Origin: Prasinococcaceae sp. CCMP 1430
Taxonomy: Eukaryota > Prasinodermophyta > Palmophyllophyceae > Prasinococcales > Prasinococcaceae
Direction of reading: 5' to 3'
DNA length: 53,822 nucleotides
NCBI GenBank assembly: GCA_013416795.1
Contig: RQSC01000006.1
Span: 94,313-148,134, forward strand
Shown here: positions 42,293 to 51,391 of the stretch, piece by piece
How positions within the stretch are numbered: position 1 is the stretch's first letter
Layout of the letters: each line of letters starts with the position of its first letter
Program-made: the position numbers and the translations under genes
Notes under the pieces: generated by a model
Told to the model about the DNA's origin: nothing
Database searches by the model: none
Seen by the model: only the letters and a program-made list of their open reading frames with translations

Positions 42293-43558
42293 ATGGAGAG
42301 AGCGCCCGCACCGACGCGCGCGCCCGCGCGCCCCGCGCTTAGGCGCCCCGCGGGCGNTGGTGTGGTGGTTGCCAAGGAACGCCCAGACCTAGAGGCTTCG
42401 AAGAACGAGCTGGTAGTGCAGGGCGCGACCAACGCGCGCAAGCTGAAGGAGATTGAAGACAAGATTCTGCACGTGCTGTCTTCGTCGGAGGGCAATATTC
42501 TGGAGGACGAGACGGCCATCTCCATCATCACGGAAGCAAAGTCGCTTGGCAACGAGATTGCCGAGAAGCAGGTGCTGGCCGAGCAGACCGAGAAGGAGAT
42601 CGACGCCGCGCGACAGAACTACGCGCCATGCGGCAAGTACACGGCTGTGCTTTTCTTCGCAATTTCGGATTTGGCCAACATCGAGCCCATGTACCAGTAT
42701 TCGCTGCCATGGTTCGTCAACCTTTTCGTCGGCTCCATCGCGGCCGCCGAGATGTCCGACGACGTGGGCCAACGCCTTGATCACGTGAACGACCACTTCA
42801 CGTATGCCCTCTACGTCAACGTGTGCCGCTCGTTGTTTGAGAAGGACAAGCTCATGTTCGCGTTCCTGCTGTGCTCGCGCATCCTGGGCGCCGAGGGGGC
42901 GGCGCGCTACGACCTGTACGCCATCCTGGGCATCGATGCGTCGGCGAGCTCGAGGGAGATAAAGCTCGCGTTCCGCGCGCGCGCCTTCGAGCTGCACCCC
43001 GACATGAACGGCGCTTCTGGTGCCGCTGATGCGCACGGTGACGCCGAGGGGGGGACGGGACACGCGCACAGCAGCGCCTTTTCCGACGCGATGGCGGCGG
43101 CGAACGCGGCATACGCGGTGCTGAGCGACGTCGAGGCGCGCGCAGTGTACGACGCCGCGCACGCCTCCTTCGGCTCCGACTCGCTCTTCGGCGGGTACGA
43201 CGGGCGCCCGCTGTCCGCCACGCTGCGCCCCAACGCGGAGCGCGCGCTCTTCATCGACGAGAACGCCTGCATAGGATGCATGGCGTGCGTGCACGAGGCG
43301 CCGCACACCATCGCGATTGAGGACGAGCGCGGGCGCGCGCGCGTGGGCACGCAACACGCCGACTCGGAGGACGCACTGGAGTCCGCGAGGCTGGTCTGCC
43401 CCACCTCCGCGGTGCATTGGGTGGCATCCGACGCCCTGGCCCTGCTTGAGTGGGTCCACCGCTCGCAGCCGCGCTCGAACTTCGTTTTCCTCAGAGAGGG
43501 CAGCGGCACGGGGGGACTGCGAGGCTGCGAGGAGGACCCCTTCGTGGCGGCCAGGTGA
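42293..43558 (+). CDS. DnaJ-ferredoxin protein with an in-frame dynein heavy-chain segment
   Basis: From the ATG at 42293 the frame reads: a short Arg/Pro/Ala transit-like peptide; an undetermined base at 42357; about 178 residues of axonemal dynein heavy chain (42360-42893); a J-domain; then a 4Fe-4S ferredoxin-like domain. The dynein part contains EDKILHVLSSSEGNILEDETAI, FAISDLANIEPMYQYSLPWFVNLF and NVCRSLFEKDKLMFAFLLC, all hallmarks of the stalk/AAA5 region. The J-domain follows at once (YDLYAILGIDASAS, HPD in ELHPDMN). The ferredoxin part has CIGCMACVHEAPHTI and a later CPTSAVHW. DnaJ-ferredoxin proteins such as Chlamydomonas CDJ3-5 are chloroplast co-chaperones of HSP70B with redox clusters. 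The stop follows a possible donor (GCCAG-GTGAGG), so a further exon (helical frame about 43622-43760) is possible. Confidence 0.75.
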   Translation: MERAPAPTRAPARPALRRPAGXGVVVAKERPDLEASKNELVVQGATNARKLKEIEDKILHVLSSSEGNILEDETAISIITEAKSLGNEIAEKQVLAEQTEKEIDAARQNYAPCGKYTAVLFFAISDLANIEPMYQYSLPWFVNLFVGSIAAAEMSDDVGQRLDHVNDHFTYALYVNVCRSLFEKDKLMFAFLLCSRILGAEGAARYDLYAILGIDASASSREIKLAFRARAFELHPDMNGASGAADAHGDAEGGTGHAHSSAFSDAMAAANAAYAVLSDVEARAVYDAAHASFGSDSLFGGYDGRPLSATLRPNAERALFIDENACIGCMACVHEAPHTIAIEDERGRARVGTQHADSEDALESARLVCPTSAVHWVASDALALLEWVHRSQPRSNFVFLREGSGTGGLRGCEEDPFVAAR

Positions 43559-44208
43559 GGGGCTCGGCCGCGCGCGCGCGCGCGCGCGCGCGCGCGCCCT
43601 CGCTCGAGCGCTGGCGGCAGGCCCTGACGGCGCCTCTTACACCTGCGACTCTCTGTTTCGCACACGGCGCTCCGTGGCGCGCGTTGCGATGCGCCTGCGC
43701 GACGCTGCCAGGCTGCTCGAGCGCCGCGCGATGGAGGCCGTCCAGGAGACGATGGCCGGCTATGGGGGGATGGTCGGTGCAAAGGGCATTGGCCGAGCAA
43801 ACGCAGAGGGCCCCGCGAATGGCGGCGGTCGTCACGACGGAGAGCTCGGCGGCACGGTGCGCCGCCGCCGCCGCGCTGGTGCCTGGTGGCGCGGCGGGGG
43901 CAGGCGGCTCTCACACAGTGAGCTGGAATGGGCGCTCGTCGGGCAGGCGTGTCCGTGGCGCTCGCCGGGCGCGGTCATGCTGCTCCCCCCGCCACAACAT
44001 CGCGCGCCGCCGCGAGCGGATGCCGCCGCCGTGTAGTCTCCACCGCGAGTGCTGAGAGTAACGACATCGCTGCGTGTACCGGCATTACCACGGGCAGCTC
44101 GCCAGCTAGTACTGATGCTCTTGCGCGAGGGCGAGGGGTTCGAGGCGTTGCACGTGCGCGGCCACCAGCTCCTCTCGATGCTGCCCGTTGTCTCCATGAG
44201 GCTCCACC
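43559..44208. other. Region after the DnaJ-ferredoxin stop, possible extra exon
   Basis: Begins with (CG)n (43570-43598). From about 43622, one frame encodes a helical stretch (SVARVAMRLRDAARLLERRAMEAVQETMAG) that could be a C-terminal exon of the DnaJ-ferredoxin gene. The splice phase does not match the visible donor, so it is not joined. Nothing else supported. Confidence 0.35.
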
Positions 44209-44832
44209 TCATGCACAGTCGCCACCTATGTGCGCCGACGGAGCCGACGGGTCAGCTCGCGCAGCGCCCGGGTACGTCTGGAGGACGGCCGCCGCGGAGG
44301 CCGAGTAGCGGAGCCACGCGCCGCCCGCGCCGTCGGCGTCGCGGCTCGCGAGCTCGAAGCCCCGCCGCGCGAGCAGCGCGCGCATCGGCGCATTGGCCTC
44401 GCGCGTGCGCGCCGCGAGGCGAAAGACGCCACGCGCAGCGTGCGCGCCTGTCGCGACGACCTCCGCGCACACGCGCAGCGCGTCGTCCGCCAGCCCCCGT
44501 CTGCGGTGCGCGGCCGCTATTATACACCCCCACTCGGCCTCGCCGGCGGCGGGCGCGAACGCGTGGAAGCCCGACAGACCCACGAGCTCGCCCGTTCGCG
44601 GGTCGACCACGTCGAGGAACGCGCTCTCGCCCGAGGCCAGCTCGGCACGCTGCCGCGCCCGCCGCGCGTCGTGCTCCGCTCGTGGCAGCGCGTGCAGCTC
44701 GGCGGCGTGCGGCAGCGCCGTCGCGGGGTCCTCGTAGAGCGCGTAGGCCGCGGCGTCGCGCGAGACCGTAGGGTACAGGTACAGGGCGAGCTCCGTGCGA
44801 CGCACGACGACGTCGTCGCTGGCCGGCGGCAT
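44209..44832 (-). CDS. GNAT-family N-acetyltransferase (RimJ/L-like)
   Basis: 207 residues from the ATG at 44832. The GNAT core shows ESAFLDVVDPRTGELVGLSGFH (strand before motif A) and then EAEWGCIIAAAHRRRGLADDALR, where RRRGLA is the acetyl-CoA-binding Q/RxxGxA motif. NAPMRALLARRGFEL is the motif B helix-strand. The N-terminal ELALYLYPTVSRDAAAYALYEDP resembles the substrate-binding start of the RimJ/RimL group, which acetylate protein N-termini or small molecules. The substrate cannot be told. No transit peptide is evident. It sits tail-to-head with another GNAT gene upstream on the same strand, but the two are not similar enough to be recent duplicates. Confidence 0.75.
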   Translation of the reverse strand: MPPASDDVVVRRTELALYLYPTVSRDAAAYALYEDPATALPHAAELHALPRAEHDARRARQRAELASGESAFLDVVDPRTGELVGLSGFHAFAPAAGEAEWGCIIAAAHRRRGLADDALRVCAEVVATGAHAARGVFRLAARTREANAPMRALLARRGFELASRDADGAGGAWLRYSASAAAVLQTYPGAARADPSAPSAHIGGDCA

Positions 44833-45158
44833 CGCCCGCGCCGGGCGCGGGCACTGTGGCGCGGGGGCAAGGCGCTCGGCTGCGGGGGGCGTCCCGGATC
44901 TGCCGCGGGCCGACCAGCGCTCTGCAGCGGAGAACTGCCTACGCGCAGGCGCGCGCGCACTCGCGCGTGCTCGAGCTTGCGCCTGAGTGTATCTGGTCGG
45001 CGCTACACAGGGGCACAACCTGCCCTCGAGCGCGCACGCGATGCCGCTGCTACCTCGTGCGGTGAGACACATGTACTGTACATACACTGATTCGCGAATG
45101 CGGACCCTGGGCACTGGCGCAGCGCAGCGGTGCGGCGCGCGCCGCCGCCGCGGGTCCA
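44833..45158. other. Intergenic region between two GNAT genes
   Basis: Contains the palindrome ATGTACTGTACAT at 45071-45083 with two GTAC cores, like those at 3.7 kb. No gene seen. Confidence 0.4.
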
Positions 45159-45960
45159 TCACAGCAGCAGCTGCAGCAGGATGCGCTCGTGCGGGTCGTA
45201 GTTGGCGGCGTCCGCTGCGTCCGAGCGGCCCGCCCACCCGCGCTCGGCGTCGACGGGCTCGAAGCCCGCCCTGCGATACAGCTCGGCAGCGCCCGAATTG
45301 CTGCGGGCGACGTGCGCGACTATGCGCTGGGCCCCGTCCCACTTCGCAACCGCCTCGACCGCGGCGTCGACGAGCGCGGTGGCAACTCCCCGCCTACGCG
45401 CGCTCTCCGCGACACACACGTTCTCCATGTAGCACACGCCGCCCGCGCTCAGCAGCCCTTTTGCTTGCGGGTCGCCGCTGAGGTCGGCCGCGGACTGGCC
45501 GTCCAAGATGTCGAGCGTGCCGACAACAGCGTTCGTGTCAGGGTCGAGGGCGATGAGGCACTCCGCCTGGAAGGCCGGCGGCGTCGGCGATGTGGACGCA
45601 TTGTTCATGATGAGCGACAGCCAGCCCCTCTTTTCTCCGCCACTGCCGGCGTCCTCGCCCTCGCCCTCGCCTGCACCGCTGCCCGCGCCCTCCGCCCGCC
45701 TCGCCAGCAGCGTCTCGTTCGCCTTGGCTCTTGCGACCATCTGTGCGAGCTCTGCCTCCGCGTGCTGTCTCTTGTACGTCTCTGCGTAGCGCCCACCCCC
45801 ACCGTTCTCGTAGTATGCCTCGGCGCGCAGGGCCGCCGCGGCCTCCAGCAGGGGCAGGTCGTCGCCGCCGGCCGCCGCGCGGCGCACGGCCCACGCGCTC
45901 CCGCGCGCCGCAACGGGGCCGGGGCGAGCGAGCGCATGCGCGCGCGGGCGGGCGTGGCGA
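45159..45960 (-). CDS. GNAT-family N-acetyltransferase, plastid type, 5' end unresolved
   Basis: The frame from about 45960 down to the stop at 45159 encodes LEAAAALRAEAYYE (N-terminal helix) and a Gly/Glu-rich insert. Then come FQAECLIALDPDTNAVVGTLDIL, GVCYMENVCVAESARRRGVATALVDAAVEAV with the acetyl-CoA loop RRRGVA, and NSGAAELYRRAGFEPV. This layout resembles plant chloroplast GNAT proteins that acetylate protein N-termini and lysines. No in-frame ATG exists upstream. A possible acceptor (CTACTGTAG at about 45968) and an out-of-frame transit-like start (MRSLAPAPLRRAG at about 45932) suggest a missing first exon or a frameshift. The upstream DNA is a 123-base-offset duplication. Confidence 0.72.
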
Positions 45961-45983
45961 CACACCCTACAGTAGAATGAAAC

Positions 45984-46213
45984 CCCCAAACACAAACCTT
46001 CACGCTTGGGCGGGCGACCGGCGCGACACCCCCGAAACCGACCCGGAAACGGGGGGGACGGACGGCGAGCCGAGCGCAACCGCGCGGCTCGCCCCCCTCC
46101 AATGAATACCCCAAACACAAACCTTCACGCATGGGCGGGCGACCGGCGCGACACCCCCGAAACCGACCCGGAAACGGGGGGGACGGACGGCGAGCCGAGC
46201 GCGGCCGCGCGGC
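45984..46213. repeat. Imperfect direct duplication, 123-base offset
   Basis: A block of about 107 bases starting CCCCAAACACAAACC at 45984 recurs at 46107 with only a few differences (TTGGG/ATGGG, GCAACC/GCGGCC). The offset is a multiple of three, so frames stay open through both copies. It lies upstream of the plastid-type GNAT gene and ends before the DUF1350 gene. Confidence 0.92.
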
Positions 46214-46362
46214 GCGGGCGATCCCGGGTGGAATCCTGCGCCGCGTCAGCCCTGACGACTCGGAGGGCCCAACCCGAATGGCATCCATCGCGCGTTCGAT
46301 CTGATACCAATGATCGCCCGTGGGTATTACAAACGTATAATTACATGTTGTGATTCGGGCGG

Positions 46363-47340
46363 CCCGCTGCGGGCGCCGGCGCGCCGCGCGGCGTGGTGCA
46401 CTTCGTAGGGGGCGCCGCAGTCGGAGCTTCGCCACAGCTCGTGTACGCGCTGCTACTCGAGGAGCTCTCAGCGGCGGGGTTCGCGGTGGTCGCCACGCCG
46501 TACGACCTCACCTTCCGCCACGCCGAGTGCGCCGGGCGTGTCGCCGCGGCGCTGCCGCCCGCGATCGGCGCGCTCAGCGAGCTCTCCGCAGGCGGAATCG
46601 CGGCAGACACGCCCGTATTCGGCGTCGGCCATAGCAACGGCGCGCTTCTGCAGCTGCTGATGGGCGCGACCGCCGAGGCCGGCGGGCGCGAGCCGTACGA
46701 CGCCGTGGTGCTCATGTCCTTCAACAACCGCCAGGTGGCGGATGCCATCCCGGTGCTCCCCGAGGGCGTGCTGCCGCCGGAGGTCGCCTCAACGCTCGCG
46801 GCCGCTCGCGGCACGCCCCTCGAGGGCGTGTTTGCCGCGTTCGCGGAATCCGCGCGCGGCTCGCTGCCGCCTCCGCTCGCGCCGCTCGGCGAGGCTGCGG
46901 CGCCAGCGCTCGCGCAGTTCGATTCGCTCGCGGGCGAGCTCGCCGATGGGGCGGACGATTTCGTGCCTGTGCCGCAGGAGTCGCGGCGCATCATCGAGGA
47001 GGGATACGCCGTTGAGGACACGCTGGTGGTGTCCTTCAAGGACGACAACCTCGACGACTCGGAGAGCATCATGGGCGCGCTTCGCGCGCGGGGCGGGCGC
47101 GTGCGTGCGCTCACGCTCCCAGGATGGCATGGCGCGCCATGCGCGCCGGGAGGCGCGGGCGCAGGCACGAGCGCGCCGGACGCTTCTCTCGCCGCTGCGC
47201 ACACCACCGCCTTCCTCGCGGACGCAGCGCTGCGGATCGCCAGGAAACGCGACTCCGCTGCCTCCACAGAAGACGACGACGCTGTCGCTGCTGACGATGC
47301 GACCACCGACGAAGATGTTCCCGACGCCCCTGAGCAGTAG
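46363..47340 (+). CDS. DUF1350-family alpha/beta-hydrolase-like protein (5' end without ATG)
   Basis: The protein GVVHFVGGAAVGASPQLVYALLLEELSAAGFAVVATPYDLTFRH matches the opening of the DUF1350 family of cyanobacteria and plastids. GHSNGALLQLLM is the nucleophile-elbow-like motif, and VVSFKDDNLDDSESI with LPGWHGAPCAPG gives the later Asp and His. Function in the family is not established; lipase-like activity is suspected from the fold. The frame opens after a TGA at 46351-46353 and has no ATG before the conserved start (first GTG at 46393), so a transit-peptide exon must lie upstream or be lost. No acceptor is obvious. The C-terminus is acidic. The stop is 47 bases from that of the convergent carrier gene. 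Confidence 0.8.
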   Translation, partial: PAAGAGAPRGVVHFVGGAAVGASPQLVYALLLEELSAAGFAVVATPYDLTFRHAECAGRVAAALPPAIGALSELSAGGIAADTPVFGVGHSNGALLQLLMGATAEAGGREPYDAVVLMSFNNRQVADAIPVLPEGVLPPEVASTLAAARGTPLEGVFAAFAESARGSLPPPLAPLGEAAAPALAQFDSLAGELADGADDFVPVPQESRRIIEEGYAVEDTLVVSFKDDNLDDSESIMGALRARGGRVRALTLPGWHGAPCAPGGAGAGTSAPDASLAAAHTTAFLADAALRIARKRDSAASTEDDDAVAADDATTDEDVPDAPEQ

Positions 47341-47387
47341 GCAGCGCCTGGCACCCTTGAGTCGTGTTATGTGTGTATTTTATTTAT

Positions 47388-49083
47388 TCAGTCACCGCCC
47401 TTCTGTTGCCCGGCGGCCGCGCCCAGCGTGATCATGCGCCGCACCTCCGCAGCGCTGCAGCTGGCCTCTTGGCTGTCGTCGGCGACGCGCCGCAGGACGG
47501 CGAGCGCGCCCTCAAACGCCACGAAAGACACCGCGGCCATGGGAACGATCTTGGTCGAGGCCACGCGCAAGCCGCGGTAGAAGACGGGAAGCCCACCCTC
47601 GCGGTACATAGCGCGCGCGACGGCGGCAGTGCTCATCTCCGCAGCGCTCAGCGAGCACCCGCCAAGGCACTCAAGCTGCACGCGGCGCCGAAGCACCTCT
47701 ATTGGATAAGAAACGAACATCGCCGCCCACCCCGCGACGACGCCGCACGCCAGGGAGCCCGTCGCGCCGATGGGCGCCGAGGGGTCCCCTACCACGCGAT
47801 TGAGCCACGCGCCTTTCAGCGCGTCGTACATGCCGTAATTCACACCCGCATACGGGAGGATCCCCACCAGCGAGATGCCCAGGCCGCGCCCGAGCGCCAC
47901 CGCGCCCCCCTCGGCCGCGACCGTGCACCGCAGCCTCGCAAGCAGCGACATGCCGTCATAAAACATCGCACCCTTCGGCACCATGGCTCGATTGCTGAGT
48001 AGATCAAGCGGATAGGTGAGCGCCTTCGAGATGCAGCCTGCCGCGGCGCCTGCGACGAAGCGCTCCCCGCTGCTCAGCTCCACTACGGCGGCCGCCTCGT
48101 CTGCGCCGCCCTCGGCCGCGGCACTCCCCCTCAGCGCCTTGCGCTTGCTCGCAAGCATCGCGTCCTTGAATTTGGTGTAAGCGAACCAATCGAGCGCGCG
48201 GTTGGGGGCCACCGCGAGGCACTTGAGTCCGTTTCCGGCGAACAAATTGCGCCAGCCTCCGGGCTCGCCCATCACCGACGCAAGGGCCTTGGCCATGCCG
48301 CCGCCCGCCGCGCGAGACGCGATGCGCCGCGCCTTGAGCACCTCTAGCGGGGCGGTCGCGGTCATGGACGCCACTCCAGCGAAGGCACCGGCAGCGAGGT
48401 CTAGCAGCGCCGAGTGGCCTTGCAGCGCCGCCAGGCCCCCACGCCCCTCGCAGCGGGTGATCGTGCCGTCGTCGTGCAACGCGAGCGTGAGCTCCCAATG
48501 TTCCGTGAGCGACTGGACCTCCCGCTCTTCCATGAGCGCTAGGAAGACGCCGAACTCATCCAGCGTGAGCGTGCGCGTATTGTCCACGTCCAGCGCGCGT
48601 AACAGATTGGTCGCCACGTTGCGCGCGCGTAGCTCGCTCTGACTGCGCGCGCGCGGCCCTTCGGCGGCCGTGCCTATCGCCACCATTTCGGCCTCGGCGA
48701 GGGCGCGGTGCAGTTCCGTGGCGGTGATCCTCCCATCGCCGTCGCGGTCGATGACGGCGAATGCCGCCTGAATCTCTTCGGCGCGCAGGCGCACCTCTTC
48801 CGCGACACACGCGGCGAACGCGTGCGTGCTCATCTCCCCGCGCGCCGCCAGCTGCGTGCCAACAGAGGCGAAGGGTGCGCCCAGCACGTCCACGAACGCC
48901 CGTATCTCATCGGGAGTGACCACGCCGTCGCCATCGGCATCCACCCCCGCAACTAGTGCAACCAGGGCTGCCGACGCCTCGTCCTCGGCACCTTCGTTCT
49001 CTGCTCCCAGCACTAGCGCCGTCAGCGCCTCGGGGCCCTGACCCCGCTGCGCTGCTGCCGCCGCCGCCGCGGCCGCGGCCGCA
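47388..49083 (-). CDS. EF-hand mitochondrial carrier (SCaMC / ATP-Mg-phosphate type), 5' end unresolved
   Basis: The N-terminal half has calcium-binding loops VDADGDGVVTPDEI and VIDRDGDGRITATEL, plus a degenerate third DVDNTRTLTLDEF. The C-terminal half has three mitochondrial-carrier repeats marked by TAPLEVLKARR, TYPLDLLSNR and SYPIEVLRRR, and about six membrane segments. This layout is that of calcium-regulated carriers (SCaMC/APC), which exchange ATP-Mg for phosphate across the inner membrane. The second repeat signature is off consensus (Ser-Asn for the usual charged end). The frame remains open upstream through a poly-Ala stretch, a bacterial RND fragment in another frame and a minisatellite, so the true start is unknown. 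I end the supported part at 49083. Confidence 0.85.
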
Positions 49084-49090
49084 GCTGCCG

Positions 49091-49290
49091 CTAGGCCTGG
49101 TAGATGGCGTCTTGCGGCGACATGCCCTGCTCGCGCTCGGCCTTGAGCGCGAAGTCGATCATCATGATGCCGTTCTTCTTCACGATGCCGATCAGCAGGA
49201 TGATGCCGATGATGCCGATCACCCCCAGGTCGTTGCCGGTGATCATGAGCGCCAGCAGCGCCCCCACGCCAGCGCGGGCAGCGTTGCAGG
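49091..49290 (-). pseudogene. Fragment of a bacterial RND efflux pump (MdtB/MdtC type)
   Basis: The minus strand encodes about 58 residues ([20 protein letters not shown], then [20 protein letters not shown] and [12 protein letters not shown]) that match the transmembrane region of proteobacterial MdtB/MdtC-like RND transporters almost position for position. The next family residues (CLLRF) are absent; a TAG and GCGGCC repeat follow. On the other side ACGCTGCCC (TLP) continues the match after a one-base loss. No such pump is otherwise present. It is either contamination or a chimera in the assembly, or an inserted bacterial fragment. It is broken at both ends and not functional. Confidence 0.8.
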
Positions 49291-49368
49291 CAGCGCAGCG
49301 ACACGTCAGCACTCGCGTCGCCCTCCGATGTGGACGTGTTCGACTGAATTGCGCGGGCTTCCCCCACG

Positions 49369-49545
49369 TCAAAACGCATTGCATGGGTCAATACCCGGTC
49401 AAAACGCACGTCAATACGCATTGCATCGGTCCCACCCCGGTCGAAACGCGCGTCTAAACGCAGTGCATCGGTCCATACCCGGTCAAAACGCACGTCGAAA
49501 CGCAGTGCATCGGTCCCACCCCGGTCGAAACGCATTGCCACCACC
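49369..49545. repeat. 42-base minisatellite (about four units)
   Basis: Units begin CCGGTC at 49395, 49437, 49479 and 49521, exactly 42 bases apart, preceded by a partial unit. The core GTCAAAACGCAxTGCAT varies slightly. TCAAAACGCATTGCAT (49369-49384) is the exact reverse complement of 30569-30584. Confidence 0.93.
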
Positions 49546-49849
49546 CTTCGATCTGCAGAGGGCCCATCCGCCGCCGCGCCTCGCCCCCCTGCAAAAAAAA
49601 AAAAAAAACGGCGGCGGTTGGAGATTCAGTTCAACTGGGCGGTTATTGCGGGCGACGACGCCCGCCACGTGGCAGGGAAAATATTTAGATTACATTCGAA
49701 GTGACGTGCCGCGCGAATATGCTGCGAATAATTCGGTGGGAGAATTGGAGGGGGGCGGCGCGCGCCGCCGGCGAGCCTGCAGCAGCAGTGTCCGCGGTGG
49801 GCGAGGCGATGGGCGTGGCGCTGGAGGGAGAGGCGGGCTCGGGCCCTGC

Positions 49850-50845
49850 TCAGGCCCAGGCGGAGGCGGAGGCGGCTGTGGCGGCTTGGGCGTCGTCGTC
49901 GGCGTCATGCGCGGCCTCAGGGGCGGGCTCGGCCGGTGCTGCCCCTGCGTCGTCAGCGCCCGCTGCCACGGCTGCTCCTCCTGCCGCAACCACCGCCGCC
50001 GCCGCCGCAGCCGCTGCGTCCGGGCCGCCGTCAGGGCGGACGCGTGCGAGCAGCTCAGCCTTCTTCGCGTCGAACTCGGCGTCCGTGAGCACGCCGGCGG
50101 CGTGGAGGTCGGCGAGCTTGCACAGCAGGTCGATGGGGTCGGCGCTACCCGCAGGGCGCGTCGCCAATTGCTGCAGCGGCACCCCCTGGTCTTCCTCGTC
50201 GCCGTGAACAGCGTCGCCGCTCACGCCGCGTGCCGGCGAGCCCGGCGGTGGGTGCGCGAGCGGAATGGCCATCATTGCGGCCACCCTCGAGGACGCGAGC
50301 GTAAAAGAGTTGCCACTCGCCTCCGACTCCTTGACAGCCTGCGTAATGCGGAGGATGGCGTCGGTGGGGTCGCGCACCGCGAAGTGCTTCACGCCCGGTC
50401 CCTGGCCGAGTGCGACAAGGTGCGGCTGGATGAGCCACCCGTTGCACAACCGTCGCGCTGGAGAGAACCGCGCGAGCGGCGGTAGCGAGCGCAGCGGGTA
50501 GTCCCAGCCGCCCTGGGTGCCATTCGTCGCGAAGAGCCGCGTTCGCGTGAGGACGACCGACCACTCCGGATGCTTGGTGTGCAGGTCGCCGTTGATGCCG
50601 CTGTTGCACAATGCGGCGCACAGGGGCGCGCACCACACGAACGGCACCAGCAGGCAGTTGAGAAGGCAGAGCTCCGCGCACGGAGTCTCCGTCCAGCGGC
50701 GGTCGAAGCCCGTCCACGCGTAGAGGAAGTCGGTGGCGCGCTCCCCTCGCGCTGCGAGCTCGCGCTCGATGTCCGGCGTGAGCACCGGCCCCTCCCTGTA
50801 CGACACCGGCGACCGCGCCGCGGGCGCGACGCGCACCGACGCCAT
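49850..50845 (-). CDS. SHOCT-domain protein, function unknown
   Basis: 331 residues from the ATG at 50845. The middle half is of unknown type: EIERELAARGERATDFLYAWTGFDRRW-like region, a Cys-rich hydrophobic segment (CAELCLLNCLLVPFVWCAPLCAALC) that could lie in or on a membrane, and a beta-rich stretch (PEWSVVLTRTRLFATN) reminiscent of PH-like domains. Near the C-terminus, DPIDLLCKLADLHAAGVLTDAEFDAKKAELLAR is a clear SHOCT (short C-terminal) motif, a helical oligomerisation element. The last 60 residues are Ala/Asp-rich. Hydrophobic segment plus PH-like part plus SHOCT suggests a membrane-associated protein. It abuts a 432-base gap upstream. Confidence 0.7.
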   Translation of the reverse strand: MASVRVAPAARSPVSYREGPVLTPDIERELAARGERATDFLYAWTGFDRRWTETPCAELCLLNCLLVPFVWCAPLCAALCNSGINGDLHTKHPEWSVVLTRTRLFATNGTQGGWDYPLRSLPPLARFSPARRLCNGWLIQPHLVALGQGPGVKHFAVRDPTDAILRITQAVKESEASGNSFTLASSRVAAMMAIPLAHPPPGSPARGVSGDAVHGDEEDQGVPLQQLATRPAGSADPIDLLCKLADLHAAGVLTDAEFDAKKAELLARVRPDGGPDAAAAAAAAVVAAGGAAVAAGADDAGAAPAEPAPEAAHDADDDAQAATAASASAWA

Positions 50846-50890
50846 CACCTGCCCTGCGCGCCCGCGCGCGAGCGCGCGCGCGCGCCCGCG

Positions 50891-51322
50891 NNNNNNNNNN
50901 NNNNNNNNNNNNNNNNNNNNNNNNNNNNNNNNNNNNNNNNNNNNNNNNNNNNNNNNNNNNNNNNNNNNNNNNNNNNNNNNNNNNNNNNNNNNNNNNNNNN
51001 NNNNNNNNNNNNNNNNNNNNNNNNNNNNNNNNNNNNNNNNNNNNNNNNNNNNNNNNNNNNNNNNNNNNNNNNNNNNNNNNNNNNNNNNNNNNNNNNNNNN
51101 NNNNNNNNNNNNNNNNNNNNNNNNNNNNNNNNNNNNNNNNNNNNNNNNNNNNNNNNNNNNNNNNNNNNNNNNNNNNNNNNNNNNNNNNNNNNNNNNNNNN
51201 NNNNNNNNNNNNNNNNNNNNNNNNNNNNNNNNNNNNNNNNNNNNNNNNNNNNNNNNNNNNNNNNNNNNNNNNNNNNNNNNNNNNNNNNNNNNNNNNNNNN
51301 NNNNNNNNNNNNNNNNNNNNNN
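50891..51322. other. Assembly gap (432 N)
   Basis: Flanked on both sides by (CG)n alternation. It lies between the divergent SHOCT and HAD genes and would contain their promoters. Confidence 0.99.
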
Positions 51323-51391
51323 GCGCGTGCGCGAGCGCGCGTCCGCGCAGGCCCTCGCGCGCGCGCGGGGGGCGTGGGCGCGCGACACGCG

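Larger units (their letters stand above)
49084..49849. other. Mosaic upstream region: bacterial fragment, minisatellite, poly-A
   Basis: Runs from the carrier's poly-Ala codons through the RND fragment (49091-49290) and the 42-base array (49369-49545) to an A16 tract (49593-49608). AT-rich DNA lies near 49680-49735. No intact gene. Confidence 0.6.

Noticed and set aside
49369-49545. Possible CRISPR array
   Set aside because: Whole 42-base units repeat, with no unique spacers; the genome is eukaryotic and no cas gene is present.
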